A stretch of 33,239 nt of DNA from Pedobacter sp. (GCA_004210715.1 SEDB01000004.1:1-33239), one strand, 5' to 3'; positions 19,078 to 27,600 are shown, counted from the stretch's first letter. Notes: generated from the sequence alone by a model not told the origin. Numbers and translations are program-made.

Positions 19078-20169
19078 ATGGAACTATCTAAAAGCCATCT
19101 CGATAATATCAAAGCCTTAAAATCGGCAATTTTACAGAGCCGTTATCGGGCCGCTGCTCTGGTTAATAAAGAACTTTTAACCCTTTATTTTGCTGTAGGG
19201 AAATTCATTTCACACAAAATTGAAGAGGAAAAATGGGGTGCAAAAGTCATTGAAAATCTTTCAGCCGATTTACAAGTTGAGCTTCCAGGTTTAAGAGGTT
19301 TTTCGGCAACCAATATGAAACGGATGAGACTCTTTTTTGAGTCTTGGAAAGAACATTCTCTAATTGGGCCAACAGTGTCGGTCCAATTACAAGTAATTGA
19401 CTTAGAAGACATTACATTTGGACCGACACTGTCGGTCCAATTGGAAAAAATCTTTTTTGGCTTGAGCTTTTCACATCATTTAGAAATTATACAAGGAACT
19501 CAAAAGATAGAAGAAAGGATTTTTTATATTCAAAAAACCGCTACAGAATTTTGGAGTTTAAGCACTCTTAAAAATCATTTGAACAATCAAACTTTTCAAA
19601 AAACAGGCAGCCTACCCAATAATTTTTCAAAAACAATTACCAATGATGAAATAAGGCAAAAAGCCTTACAATCATTTAAAGATGAATACCTGTTAGATTT
19701 TATCAATATCGAAGATGTTGATGATAAAGATGAACGGGTTTTAGAAAGTGAAATCGTTCAGAACATTAAGAAATTCTTAATGTCTTTAGGATCTGATTTT
19801 GCCTTTATTGGCAATCAATTTAGGTTAATTGTAGAAGATGAAGAATACTTTTTAGACCTCTTGTTTTTTAATCGTCGCTTACAATGCTTGGTAGTTTTCG
19901 AGCTCAAAACTGGTAAATTTAAGCCCGAATATATGGGCAAAATGAATTTTTATTTATCAGCTTTAGATGAATATGTAAAGCAACCACATGAACAACCATC
20001 AATTGGCATTATTCTTTGTAAGGAAAAGAAAAACAAAGTAGTTGAATTTTCATTTAGAGATTTTAATAAAGCAATGGGCGTTTCGACTTATAAAACAAGC
20101 AGTGTTTTACCGGCAGCATACAAAGGTGTTTTACCCGATGTAGAAACCTTAAAAAAACTAATGGATTAG
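19078..20169 (+). CDS. DUF1016/YhcG-type PDDEXK nuclease domain protein
   Basis: ORF (ATG at 19078) with DUF1016 N-terminus (YFAVGKFISHKIEEEKWGAKVIENLSADLQ...PGLRGFSATNMKRMRLF) and PDDEXK core (FLDLLFFNRRLQCLVVFELKTGKFKPEYMGKMNFYLSALDE). Confidence 0.9.
   Translation: MELSKSHLDNIKALKSAILQSRYRAAALVNKELLTLYFAVGKFISHKIEEEKWGAKVIENLSADLQVELPGLRGFSATNMKRMRLFFESWKEHSLIGPTVSVQLQVIDLEDITFGPTLSVQLEKIFFGLSFSHHLEIIQGTQKIEERIFYIQKTATEFWSLSTLKNHLNNQTFQKTGSLPNNFSKTITNDEIRQKALQSFKDEYLLDFINIEDVDDKDERVLESEIVQNIKKFLMSLGSDFAFIGNQFRLIVEDEEYFLDLLFFNRRLQCLVVFELKTGKFKPEYMGKMNFYLSALDEYVKQPHEQPSIGIILCKEKKNKVVEFSFRDFNKAMGVSTYKTSSVLPAAYKGVLPDVETLKKLMD
19364..19440 (+). repeat. Two 23-nt palindromic units 54 nt apart (19364-19386 imperfect, 19418-19440 perfect)
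   Basis: ttgggccaacagtgtcggtccaa and ttggaccgacactgtcggtccaa. Second unit has 11-bp arms around one central nt. They encode GPTVSVQL and GPTLSVQL in frame. Confidence 0.9.
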
Positions 20170-20170
20170 C

Positions 20171-20917
20171 ATGCCTAAACTAACCGTCATTACCATCGTA
20201 TACAATAACGTTCGAGATATTGAGCGAACGATTAACTCTGTGCTCAAACAAACCTATAAAAAAATCGAATACATTATTATCGATGGAAAATCAACTGATG
20301 GCACTTTAGAAGTTATCGAAAAGCATAAAAGTAGCATTTCTAAAATTGTATCAGAACCTGATAATGGCATTTATGATGCCATGAACAAAGGTTTAGCTTT
20401 GGCTACCGGCGATTATGTTTTGTTTATGAATTCGGGCGATGAAATCTACGATGAAACAACCGTTGAAGATATTTTCGAATCTGTTCCAGGAGCCGACATT
20501 TACTATGGCGAAACAGAGATGTATAATGACAATTGGGAAAGTCTGGGGCGTAGAAGACACGAAGCGCCCGATGAATTCGACTGGAAAAGTTTTAAGTATG
20601 GCATGAGCATTAGCCATCAGGCGATTTATATCCGCAGGAGTATTATTACACCTTATGATTTGAGTTACAAATACAGTTCAGATATAGATTGGATTATCAA
20701 GGCCGCTAAAAAAGCTTCGAGCATTGTTAACGTTCGGCGTTATGTGGCCAAGTATTTGGTTGGTGGAATGAGCAAGAAAAAACATCGCGAAAGCTTAAAA
20801 GAGAGGTTTAAGATCTTCACTAAATATTACGGTTTAATTCCAAATATCTTCAACCATGTGATTATTGCAGGTAATTTGGCTTTTTATTTTGTTAAGCATA
20901 AAAGGACGAATGATTAG
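20171..20917 (+). CDS. Glycosyltransferase family 2 protein
   Basis: 248-aa ORF with TVITIVYNNVRDIERTINSVLKQTYKKIEYIIIDGKSTDGT, SEPDNGIYDAMNKGLALATGDYVLFMNSGDE. Confidence 0.93.
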   Translation: MPKLTVITIVYNNVRDIERTINSVLKQTYKKIEYIIIDGKSTDGTLEVIEKHKSSISKIVSEPDNGIYDAMNKGLALATGDYVLFMNSGDEIYDETTVEDIFESVPGADIYYGETEMYNDNWESLGRRRHEAPDEFDWKSFKYGMSISHQAIYIRRSIITPYDLSYKYSSDIDWIIKAAKKASSIVNVRRYVAKYLVGGMSKKKHRESLKERFKIFTKYYGLIPNIFNHVIIAGNLAFYFVKHKRTND

Positions 20918-20967
20918 AAAATTCTAATCTGTCTCTTTCGACTAAAACGCATTGTAAAAGGATTTGT

Positions 20968-21034
20968 CCGTCATCCTGAACTCATTTCAGGATCTCTATC
21001 GCATTAAGATGCTGAACTAAATTCAGCATGACGG
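20968..21034. repeat. REP-like inverted repeat C (28-nt arms, each itself a small hairpin)
   Basis: ccgtcatcctgaactcatttcaggatct (20968-20995) and agatgctgaactaaattcagcatgacgg (21007-21034); same family as 12613-12672. Confidence 0.88.
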
Positions 21035-21127
21035 TAGGATGAAGTAATTCGATAATCAATTTTCTAAAAACAAATTTTCCATAAACGCTGTCTTTAATCA
21101 TATACTTATTAAAAACAGAAAAAGATT

Positions 21128-21688
21128 ATGGGACAATTAAGTAACCGCACTATTGCTGTTCTTTCAGAAAGCGGATTTGAAGAGGTAGAATTAACTGAAC
21201 CAGTAAAAAGGTTAAAAGAAGAGGGCGCAACCGTTCACATCATCTCCTCGAAAAGTGGAAAAATTAAAGCTTGGGATCACGACCATTGGTCGATAGAAGT
21301 TGATGTAGATAAAACAATTTCTGAAGCTAATGCCGACGATTATAATGGCTTACTTTTACCAGGAGGCGTAATTAATCCAGATCAGTTGCGTGTAAATGAG
21401 GATGCCATTGCATTTGTAAAATCCTTTTTCGCGGATGGAAAACCTGTTGCAGCCATTTGCCACGGACCACAAACTTTAATTAACGCTGACGTTGTGCAAG
21501 GCAGAAAATTAACTTCAGTTAAAAATATTTCCAAAGATTTAATTAATGCAGGCGCCATTTGGAGTGATGAAGAAGTAGTGGTAGATCAAGGTTTGGTAAC
21601 CAGCAGAACACCAAAAGATTTACCTGCCTTTAATGATAAAATTGTGGAGGAATTTGCAGAGGGAGTACATGAGGGACAACACGCTTAA
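21128..21688 (+). CDS. PfpI/DJ-1 family type 1 glutamine amidotransferase-like protein
   Basis: 186-aa ORF with VLSESGFEEVELTEPVKRLKEEGATVHIIS, LLLPGGVINPDQLR and VAAICHGPQTLINADVV (nucleophile elbow ICHG). Confidence 0.92.
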   Translation: MGQLSNRTIAVLSESGFEEVELTEPVKRLKEEGATVHIISSKSGKIKAWDHDHWSIEVDVDKTISEANADDYNGLLLPGGVINPDQLRVNEDAIAFVKSFFADGKPVAAICHGPQTLINADVVQGRKLTSVKNISKDLINAGAIWSDEEVVVDQGLVTSRTPKDLPAFNDKIVEEFAEGVHEGQHA

Positions 21689-21721
21689 ACGTTTTGGACG
21701 CTCTTTCTAGATTCACTCAAT

Positions 21722-21755
21722 AAGCGGCTGGTATCTACTAGCCGCTTTAGTTTTA
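21722..21755. terminator. Bidirectional intrinsic terminator between convergent genes
   Basis: aagcggct (21722-21729) and agccgctt (21740-21747) followed by tagtttt. Confidence 0.7.
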
Positions 21756-22796
21756 TAACTTAACCTGCCGGATGATATTCTTGATATTCAGTTCAATAAT
21801 ATCAGTCATGTTTTTGCACCTTAAATAGTTCGTATCCTTAAAATATTCGCTCATACTTTGTTTTAAAATGGCAATATTTTCTGGAGTGGTTAATTCTTCT
21901 TTATTGGAAACATCTCGAAGATCAGTTAAACGATGGCGTTCGCTCCGAACACGATGAACAATTGACGAACGTTCTTCCTGCTGATATTGAAGAACTGTTT
22001 TTTCGGTTAATTGCTCCATGCTCATTTTCACATAAGGCAAATTCTCTTTAAAAAACTGAGGTAAATAAACTTTTAAGTTCCCCTCATAAAACTGCTGATC
22101 AAAATCTATCGCCCGGATTCGGAACTGAATATCGTCAAAATCTGGCGTAATCTGCACTACGAAATTATAAGCTCTCATATCGCCTAAAAGCATAATTAGG
22201 CAGCGTTCATTAAACTTGACAAATTCTTTTGCAATACGAGTTGGATTAAACTCTGGCGTATAAAGTTGCCCCTTTGTGAAAACATCTCCTGGTATTCCTG
22301 CAATGTGTTCTTCCACTAAAGTATCGCCATCAACCAAATAATTCACCTGATTTGGAGAGAGAATTTCTTCCATTTCCAGGCCATAAATTCGGGAAGCATC
22401 TGCTTTTTTAATGTAGAAATAATCGTAAACATCATTTAAGCGATTGACAATTCTAATCCGAAAAGGATGTGTATTTCCGAAGGTGCAATATTCAATTTTA
22501 TCAATGTATTTATGTTCCACAATGCGAAGATTCCCCGATGCTTTCAAGTTGGCATATATTTCCTTTAAACCGTTATGTAAGGTTTCAATCAGATCTTGGG
22601 CATAAATCGGCCCCTCCCAAAGTGAATCTTTACCAAACTTATCCATTAAAGGGAAGGCCTCATTAAATTGCATCAAATCATTGTAGCCAATTGGCAATTT
22701 AGCCTCACGCTGATAAGTTCGCAAGTACTTTTGCAAAGCTGGTGTTACCGGAAAAATTGGTTTCTTTTTAAGAATTTTTACGTCTTCGTTTTCCAT
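21753..22796 (-). CDS. Conserved hypothetical protein with possible kinase/phosphotransferase-like motifs
   Basis: 347-aa ORF. LVEEHIAGIPGDVF, RCLIMLLGDMRAYNFVV (GDxxxxN) and FRIRAIDFDQQFYEG (DFD). Confidence 0.6.
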   Translation of the reverse strand: MENEDVKILKKKPIFPVTPALQKYLRTYQREAKLPIGYNDLMQFNEAFPLMDKFGKDSLWEGPIYAQDLIETLHNGLKEIYANLKASGNLRIVEHKYIDKIEYCTFGNTHPFRIRIVNRLNDVYDYFYIKKADASRIYGLEMEEILSPNQVNYLVDGDTLVEEHIAGIPGDVFTKGQLYTPEFNPTRIAKEFVKFNERCLIMLLGDMRAYNFVVQITPDFDDIQFRIRAIDFDQQFYEGNLKVYLPQFFKENLPYVKMSMEQLTEKTVLQYQQEERSSIVHRVRSERHRLTDLRDVSNKEELTTPENIAILKQSMSEYFKDTNYLRCKNMTDIIELNIKNIIRQVKL

Positions 22797-22914
22797 TGAT
22801 AGGCAATGTAGTATTTAAAAATTTACCTGCAAAGAATTTAAGGCAAGCGCAAAGAACTCCAAGCTTATCTTTTAGATTTGTGTGCGTTGCAAATATTCTT
22901 CACGTACTTTGCGG

Positions 22915-24108
22915 TTAATTACCTTTCGGATAACTAAAAGGCAATCCAGCTAAGTACCTACTTATTTTGCGATACGGGTAATCGCCTGCGCCATGATCAG
23001 CGAATTGAACAATAATAGTATTAGTTTTAGGATTTATATAAAGCCTTTGACCTAACATTCCCTCCGCAGCGTAATCTCCGTTATCGCCAGCTTGAGGAAT
23101 CCACCAGAGATAATGATGAGCGGATTTTTGCCAACCCTTTGCTGATGCTGGCTTTTCATTGCCGATACCGATAGATTGTTTTACCCAATTTTCCGGAACA
23201 ACTTGATTGTTATTATAACTTCCATTATTTAGATATAACCGGCCAATTTTAGCTAAATCTATGGCAGTAACCTGAAATCTGCTGGCAGTGTTTGCCAAGC
23301 CATCAGCATGATCCAATCCAAACGAGGCATTATATTCTGCCCCGATTTTACGCCAAGTATTTTCTTCAAAAAACTGAGCAACTGACTTACCTGTGGCCTT
23401 TTCCACTACCCAACCCAATAATATAGGGTCTATGCTTTTGTATTTCCACACGGTGCCAGGTTGATTAACCAGCTTAACTTTCATAAGCTCGGCTTTCATA
23501 TCATGCGTGTAATAGTACTTAGCTTCGTCTGATAAAAACGCTTTCAAAATTCCACCCAATGCATCCTGAAATTCCAATCCAGATTTCATTTCGAGAAGAT
23601 TTTTCAGGGTGATATTTTCAAAAGCAGGGTTAGATTTTAATTCCGGGATATAATCAGTTATTTTATCGTTTAAGCTTCTCATATTTCCAGCTGCTAAAGC
23701 CTGGCCAATCATTATCGAAACCATACTTTTTGCACCTGAAAATATAGTGGTTAATGTACTATCTGCATAACCACCTTTATACTTTTCGTACAAAACAGTA
23801 TCATTTCGAATTACAATGAAAGCATTTAACTTCCCGTTTTTAAAATATTCAGAAAAAGTAATGTATTGATTAAGTCCATCACGAACTTTTAATGTATCAA
23901 GATCATTTCTCATTTTCCCCGATCGAATAAAATGAAAAGCAGAATCGCTTTTATATATTACAGCTTGCGGAAAAGCCTTGTATGTAACTGCATCTGGAGT
24001 GCGATACCATAAAACCCGCTTGAGGTAAGGCTGCCAAACAAATAAGCCTGCAAAAAATAAAACGATAAAAATGAAAAGATAGCGCAGTATTGTTTTTACA
24101 ACTTTCAT
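22915..24108 (-). CDS. Serine hydrolase, class C beta-lactamase-related
   Basis: 397-aa ORF with N-terminal TM, IFSGAKSMVSIMIGQAL (SxxK), VWKYKSIDPILLGWVVEKATGKSV and C-terminal FADHGAGDYPY. Confidence 0.85.
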   Translation of the reverse strand: MKVVKTILRYLFIFIVLFFAGLFVWQPYLKRVLWYRTPDAVTYKAFPQAVIYKSDSAFHFIRSGKMRNDLDTLKVRDGLNQYITFSEYFKNGKLNAFIVIRNDTVLYEKYKGGYADSTLTTIFSGAKSMVSIMIGQALAAGNMRSLNDKITDYIPELKSNPAFENITLKNLLEMKSGLEFQDALGGILKAFLSDEAKYYYTHDMKAELMKVKLVNQPGTVWKYKSIDPILLGWVVEKATGKSVAQFFEENTWRKIGAEYNASFGLDHADGLANTASRFQVTAIDLAKIGRLYLNNGSYNNNQVVPENWVKQSIGIGNEKPASAKGWQKSAHHYLWWIPQAGDNGDYAAEGMLGQRLYINPKTNTIIVQFADHGAGDYPYRKISRYLAGLPFSYPKGN

Positions 24109-24126
24109 TGGGGTTAATTACTACGG

Positions 24127-24134
24127 CAAATATA
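24127..24134 (-). promoter_or_regulatory. Candidate -7 element TATATTTG upstream of the serine hydrolase gene
   Basis: Reverse-strand exact TAnnTTTG match about 18 nt upstream of the ATG; no clear -33 element. Confidence 0.3.
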
Positions 24135-24197
24135 AAATTTTTAGCTTGGCGTAGTATTTAAAAAAACAAGAAATGAAATCCTAATGCAACCGAAAAA

Positions 24198-25124
24198 CTA
24201 AGCGCAATTAGCCGGAACACCACTGTTGTTTTCAGTAGTTTTGTTCGCCTTATTGCCAGGTTTATATTTCCACCTACGATGACTCCATAACCAATAAGCT
24301 GGTTTATCTTCAATCATTTCCTCCAGAAAATGGGTATGCGCCTCTGTAATTTCAAATTCCTGAGTTTGATCGGGATGTAAGCAAATCGGAACACAATCAA
24401 CTTCGTAATATCCTCTCTTCAAGTAGTTAATTTTTAAGTAAAAAACCGGACGGTTTGTTTTCTTTGCAATTTTCTCTATCCCTAATTGAACGGAGGTTTC
24501 CTGATTTAAAAAGTTAGTCCAATAAATTGATTCTTCTTTTGAGGGAGCTTGATCACTTCCAAAAGTGAACATGCTTGCCGAGTTTTTGCTGGCCTGAATG
24601 GCACGTAAGGTTTGGCGCATGGCCACCATATTATTACCAAATTTGCTCCTCATTTTAAAAAACCAATGATCGAAAGCTTCGCTGCTTAACGGTTTATAAA
24701 TTGGATAATGCTGACCAGAAAAATTAAGGCCAATGGCCATGCAAACCCACTCGTAATTACCGTAATGCGATGCGCAGAAAAGCACACTTTCTTTGTTTTG
24801 CAGATAAGCTTCGACTAAATCAGCATTCTTAAATTTTACTCTTTTATTAAGTTCTTTTTTCGAGATGCTTTTCATTTTAATGATCTCGACAAATAAGGAT
24901 GAAAGAAACTTATAATATTCTTTCTCGATGGTATTAAGCTCCGCAGCACTTTTATTAGGAAAGGCATTGTATAAATTCTCCTTCACCACTTTCCTACGAT
25001 ATTTAACAACGTAAAAGATTAATAAATAAAAAGCATCAGCTAATCTATAAAGTAGAAATAGTGGCAAAAGAGAAAGTGCGTTTAATAAAAATATCCCTAA
25101 AAAGGATAGGCTCTTATTAATCAT
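24198..25124 (-). CDS. Lysophospholipid/lipid A acyltransferase family protein (HtrB/LpxL-like)
   Basis: 308-aa ORF with VLFCASHYGNYEWVCMAIGL (H(x4)E motif), ADAFYLLIFYVVKYRRKVVKENL and AYWLWSHRRWKYKP. Confidence 0.88.
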   Translation of the reverse strand: MINKSLSFLGIFLLNALSLLPLFLLYRLADAFYLLIFYVVKYRRKVVKENLYNAFPNKSAAELNTIEKEYYKFLSSLFVEIIKMKSISKKELNKRVKFKNADLVEAYLQNKESVLFCASHYGNYEWVCMAIGLNFSGQHYPIYKPLSSEAFDHWFFKMRSKFGNNMVAMRQTLRAIQASKNSASMFTFGSDQAPSKEESIYWTNFLNQETSVQLGIEKIAKKTNRPVFYLKINYLKRGYYEVDCVPICLHPDQTQEFEITEAHTHFLEEMIEDKPAYWLWSHRRWKYKPGNKANKTTENNSGVPANCA

Positions 25125-25183
25125 AATATGGGCTTGATTAGTTTATTTCTGACAAAATTAGTGTCGAATCAAAAATCAACTGC

Positions 25184-25211
25184 CACGGAATTGTTTGTTT
25201 TTTATTCCGTG
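25184..25211. other. Intergenic hairpin 1
   Basis: cacggaat (25184-25191) pairs with attccgtg (25204-25211), 12-nt loop. Confidence 0.6.
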
Positions 25212-25236
25212 AGGTTGTTTGAAAATTGTATGACAG

Positions 25237-25262
25237 AAAATCAATCGAGCGATTGATTTTTT
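25237..25262. terminator. Intergenic hairpin 2, terminator-like
   Basis: Perfect 11-bp stem aaaatcaatcg/cgattgatttt (25237-25247/25250-25260) with T-run. Confidence 0.5.
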
Positions 25263-25552
25263 ACTCTATTTGGTAAGGAAGCTTTGTTAATAGCACAATT
25301 TTATTTTATTAAACCTTATTGCAGCGATATCCTTTTTGTGATCCAAACTTTCGAATTTCGGTAATGTAACAAAAAGATTAAGCGGAAAAAAGGCCTTTCT
25401 TTAAAAAGAACAAAAGGCAATGCTTTCGAAAAAAAAAGCCTCACCCTGTTAATGTTTCTACGGTGTCCAAATCAATAACGATCTCTCTCCGGAAGAGAGG
25501 AAAATAATAGACAGAATAAATAAGCGATATAATTTAAAGTTTTCAATGCTGA

Positions 25553-25676
25553 GAGGATTTAGATGGGGCTAATAATTAAAAAGCCCATCTCAATTAAGAA
25601 ATGGGCTTTGATATTTTAATCTCCTTGTGGGGATTTATGACAAAGTCCTCCTTCTGGGGAGGATTTTGGTGGGGCT
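25553..25676. repeat. Near-identical 18-nt copies gaggattt(a/t)g(a/g)tggggct at 25553-25570 and 25659-25676
   Basis: Two mismatches in 18 nt. Flanked by ctctctccggaagagagg (hairpin) and ctccttctggggagg, suggesting degraded dispersed elements. Confidence 0.65.
25580..25609 (-). terminator. Intrinsic terminator downstream of typA
   Basis: aaagcccat (25580-25588)/atgggcttt (25601-25609). On the minus strand the stem is followed by TTTTTAATTATT. Confidence 0.75.
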
Positions 25677-25677
25677 A

Positions 25678-27474
25678 TTATCTACCGTTATTTTTACGTT
25701 GTTGCTCTGTTAAAAGAATTTTACGTAAACGCATGCTTTGCGGTGTAACCTCGATATATTCATCAGCCTGGATATATTCCATAGATTCCTCTAAAGAAAA
25801 TTTAATTGCAGGTGCAATACGAGCATTATCATCTGTACCAGAAGCACGCATGTTGGTTAATGCTTTTCCTTTAACGATATTGATTACTAAATCGTTATCG
25901 CGAATGTGCTCTCCTAAAATCTGTCCTTCATAAATATCAGTTCCTGGATCTACAAAGAAACGACCTCTATCCTGTAATTTATCAATAGAATATGCGGTAG
26001 TTGTACCCTTATCCATAGAAATTAATACACCATTTAAACGACCAGGAATTGTACCTTTCCAAGGCTCATAAGCTTTGAAACGGTGTGCCATAATCGCCTC
26101 ACCAGCAGTAGCAGTTAGTACATTGTTACGTAAACCGATAATACCACGAGATGGGATTTCGAATTCTAAATGCTGTAAATCGCCTTTTGGCTCCATAATT
26201 AACAACTCACCTTTGCGCTGAGTTACCAATTCGATTACTTTACCAGAAACTTCTGCAGGAACATCAACAATTAAAGTTTCAACTGGCTCATGTTTTTTAC
26301 CATCGATTTCTTTAACGATAACCTGCGGCTGACCAACCTGTAACTCATAACCTTCACGACGCATGGTTTCGATCAATACTGATAAATGGAGAATACCACG
26401 ACCGTAAACCAACCATGAATCTGCACCTTGAGTTTCAACAACTTTAAGGGCAAGATTTTTTTCCATTTCTTTCATCAAACGATCTTTGATACGTTGAGAA
26501 GTAACTAATTTACCTTCTTTACCGAAGAATGGAGAGTTGTTAATGGTAAACAACATGTTCATTGTTGGCTCATCGATGCTGATTACTGGCAATTGCTCTG
26601 GTGCATCAAAATCAGCGATTGTATCGCCAATGTCAAAACCATCAATACCTACAACTGCACAAATATCACCAGAACTTACTTCTTGAGTACGAATTTTTCC
26701 TAAACCTTCGAATGTATAAAGTTCTTTTACTCTTGTTTTAACGATTTTGCCATCACGTTTGATTAAAGTCACCGGTTGGTTTTCTTTAATAGTACCACGG
26801 TGAACACGACCGATTGCAATACGACCTACGAAAGACGAATAATCTAACGAAGTAATTTGCATTTGTAGCGTACCGTCGTTAATTGGTGCAGGTGGAATGT
26901 TAGCCACAACAGCATCTAATAATGCGAAAATATCTGTAGTTGGTTTTTGCCAATCAGTACTCATCCATCCTTGTTTAGATGAACCGTAAATTACTGGGAA
27001 ATCCAATTGATCTTCAGTTGCCTCAAGGTTAAAGAACAATTCGAAAATTTGCTCGTAAACCTCTTCCGGGCGACAGTTTTCTTTATCCACTTTGTTTACA
27101 ACCACAATTGGTTTTAAACCTAATGCCAAAGCTTTTTGCGTTACGAAACGTGTTTGAGGCATTGCACCTTCAAAAGCATCGCAAAGTAAAAGTACACCAT
27201 CAGCCATTTTTAATACACGCTCTACCTCACCGCCGAAATCCGCGTGACCAGGTGTATCGATAATGTTGATTTTTACGTCTTTGTATTGTACCGATACATT
27301 TTTAGAAACGATTGTGATCCCACGTTCACGCTCTAAATCATTATTGTCTAATATCAACTCTCCTTTTTGTTCGTTATCACGAAAAACAGAACAAGAGTGT
27401 AAAATTTTATCAACCAATGTGGTTTTACCGTGGTCAACGTGTGCTATAATAGCTATATTTCTAATCTTTTGCAT
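25678..27474 (-). CDS. typA: Translational GTPase TypA/BipA
   Basis: 598-aa ORF with NIAIIAHVDHGKTTLVDKIL, DTPGHADFGGEVERVL, NKVDKENCRPEEV and the BipA C-terminus (MANGVLISMDKG-like segment). Confidence 0.96.
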   Translation of the reverse strand: MQKIRNIAIIAHVDHGKTTLVDKILHSCSVFRDNEQKGELILDNNDLERERGITIVSKNVSVQYKDVKINIIDTPGHADFGGEVERVLKMADGVLLLCDAFEGAMPQTRFVTQKALALGLKPIVVVNKVDKENCRPEEVYEQIFELFFNLEATEDQLDFPVIYGSSKQGWMSTDWQKPTTDIFALLDAVVANIPPAPINDGTLQMQITSLDYSSFVGRIAIGRVHRGTIKENQPVTLIKRDGKIVKTRVKELYTFEGLGKIRTQEVSSGDICAVVGIDGFDIGDTIADFDAPEQLPVISIDEPTMNMLFTINNSPFFGKEGKLVTSQRIKDRLMKEMEKNLALKVVETQGADSWLVYGRGILHLSVLIETMRREGYELQVGQPQVIVKEIDGKKHEPVETLIVDVPAEVSGKVIELVTQRKGELLIMEPKGDLQHLEFEIPSRGIIGLRNNVLTATAGEAIMAHRFKAYEPWKGTIPGRLNGVLISMDKGTTTAYSIDKLQDRGRFFVDPGTDIYEGQILGEHIRDNDLVINIVKGKALTNMRASGTDDNARIAPAIKFSLEESMEYIQADEYIEVTPQSMRLRKILLTEQQRKNNGR

Positions 27475-27497
27475 AAAATGCGCCTATAAATTTGGCG

Positions 27498-27505
27498 CAA
27501 AGATA
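27498..27505 (-). promoter_or_regulatory. Candidate -7 element TATCTTTG upstream of typA
   Basis: Reverse-strand exact TAnnTTTG match about 24 nt upstream of the typA ATG. Confidence 0.4.
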
Positions 27506-27524
27506 GTATACTTAGATCAGGTTC

Positions 27525-27600
27525 CGTCCCGCTGTTCACTTTAGCCCGCATAGCCCGATATAATATCGGGACCGGGCTGCCGTTGCCATCGGGTTTAGCT
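27525..27600. repeat. Putative dispersed palindromic element upstream of typA
   Basis: GC-rich island with perfect palindrome cccgatat-a-atatcggg (27554-27570) nested in agcccg...cgggct (27552-27577). Confidence 0.6.

Noticed and set aside
19078-20169. Complete restriction-modification or defence island around the DUF1016 nuclease
   Set aside because: Nearby methyltransferases look like small-molecule/sugar SAM enzymes, and no specificity subunit, helicase or DNA methylase motif was found.
21128-21688. Possible CRISPR/viral defence role for the PfpI-like protein
   Set aside because: Ordinary PfpI/DJ-1 stress-type protein with a canonical ICHG motif; no unusual context.
25601-25933. 110-aa plus-strand ORF
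   Set aside because: Mostly antisense to typA, and its start lies in repeat/terminator sequence.
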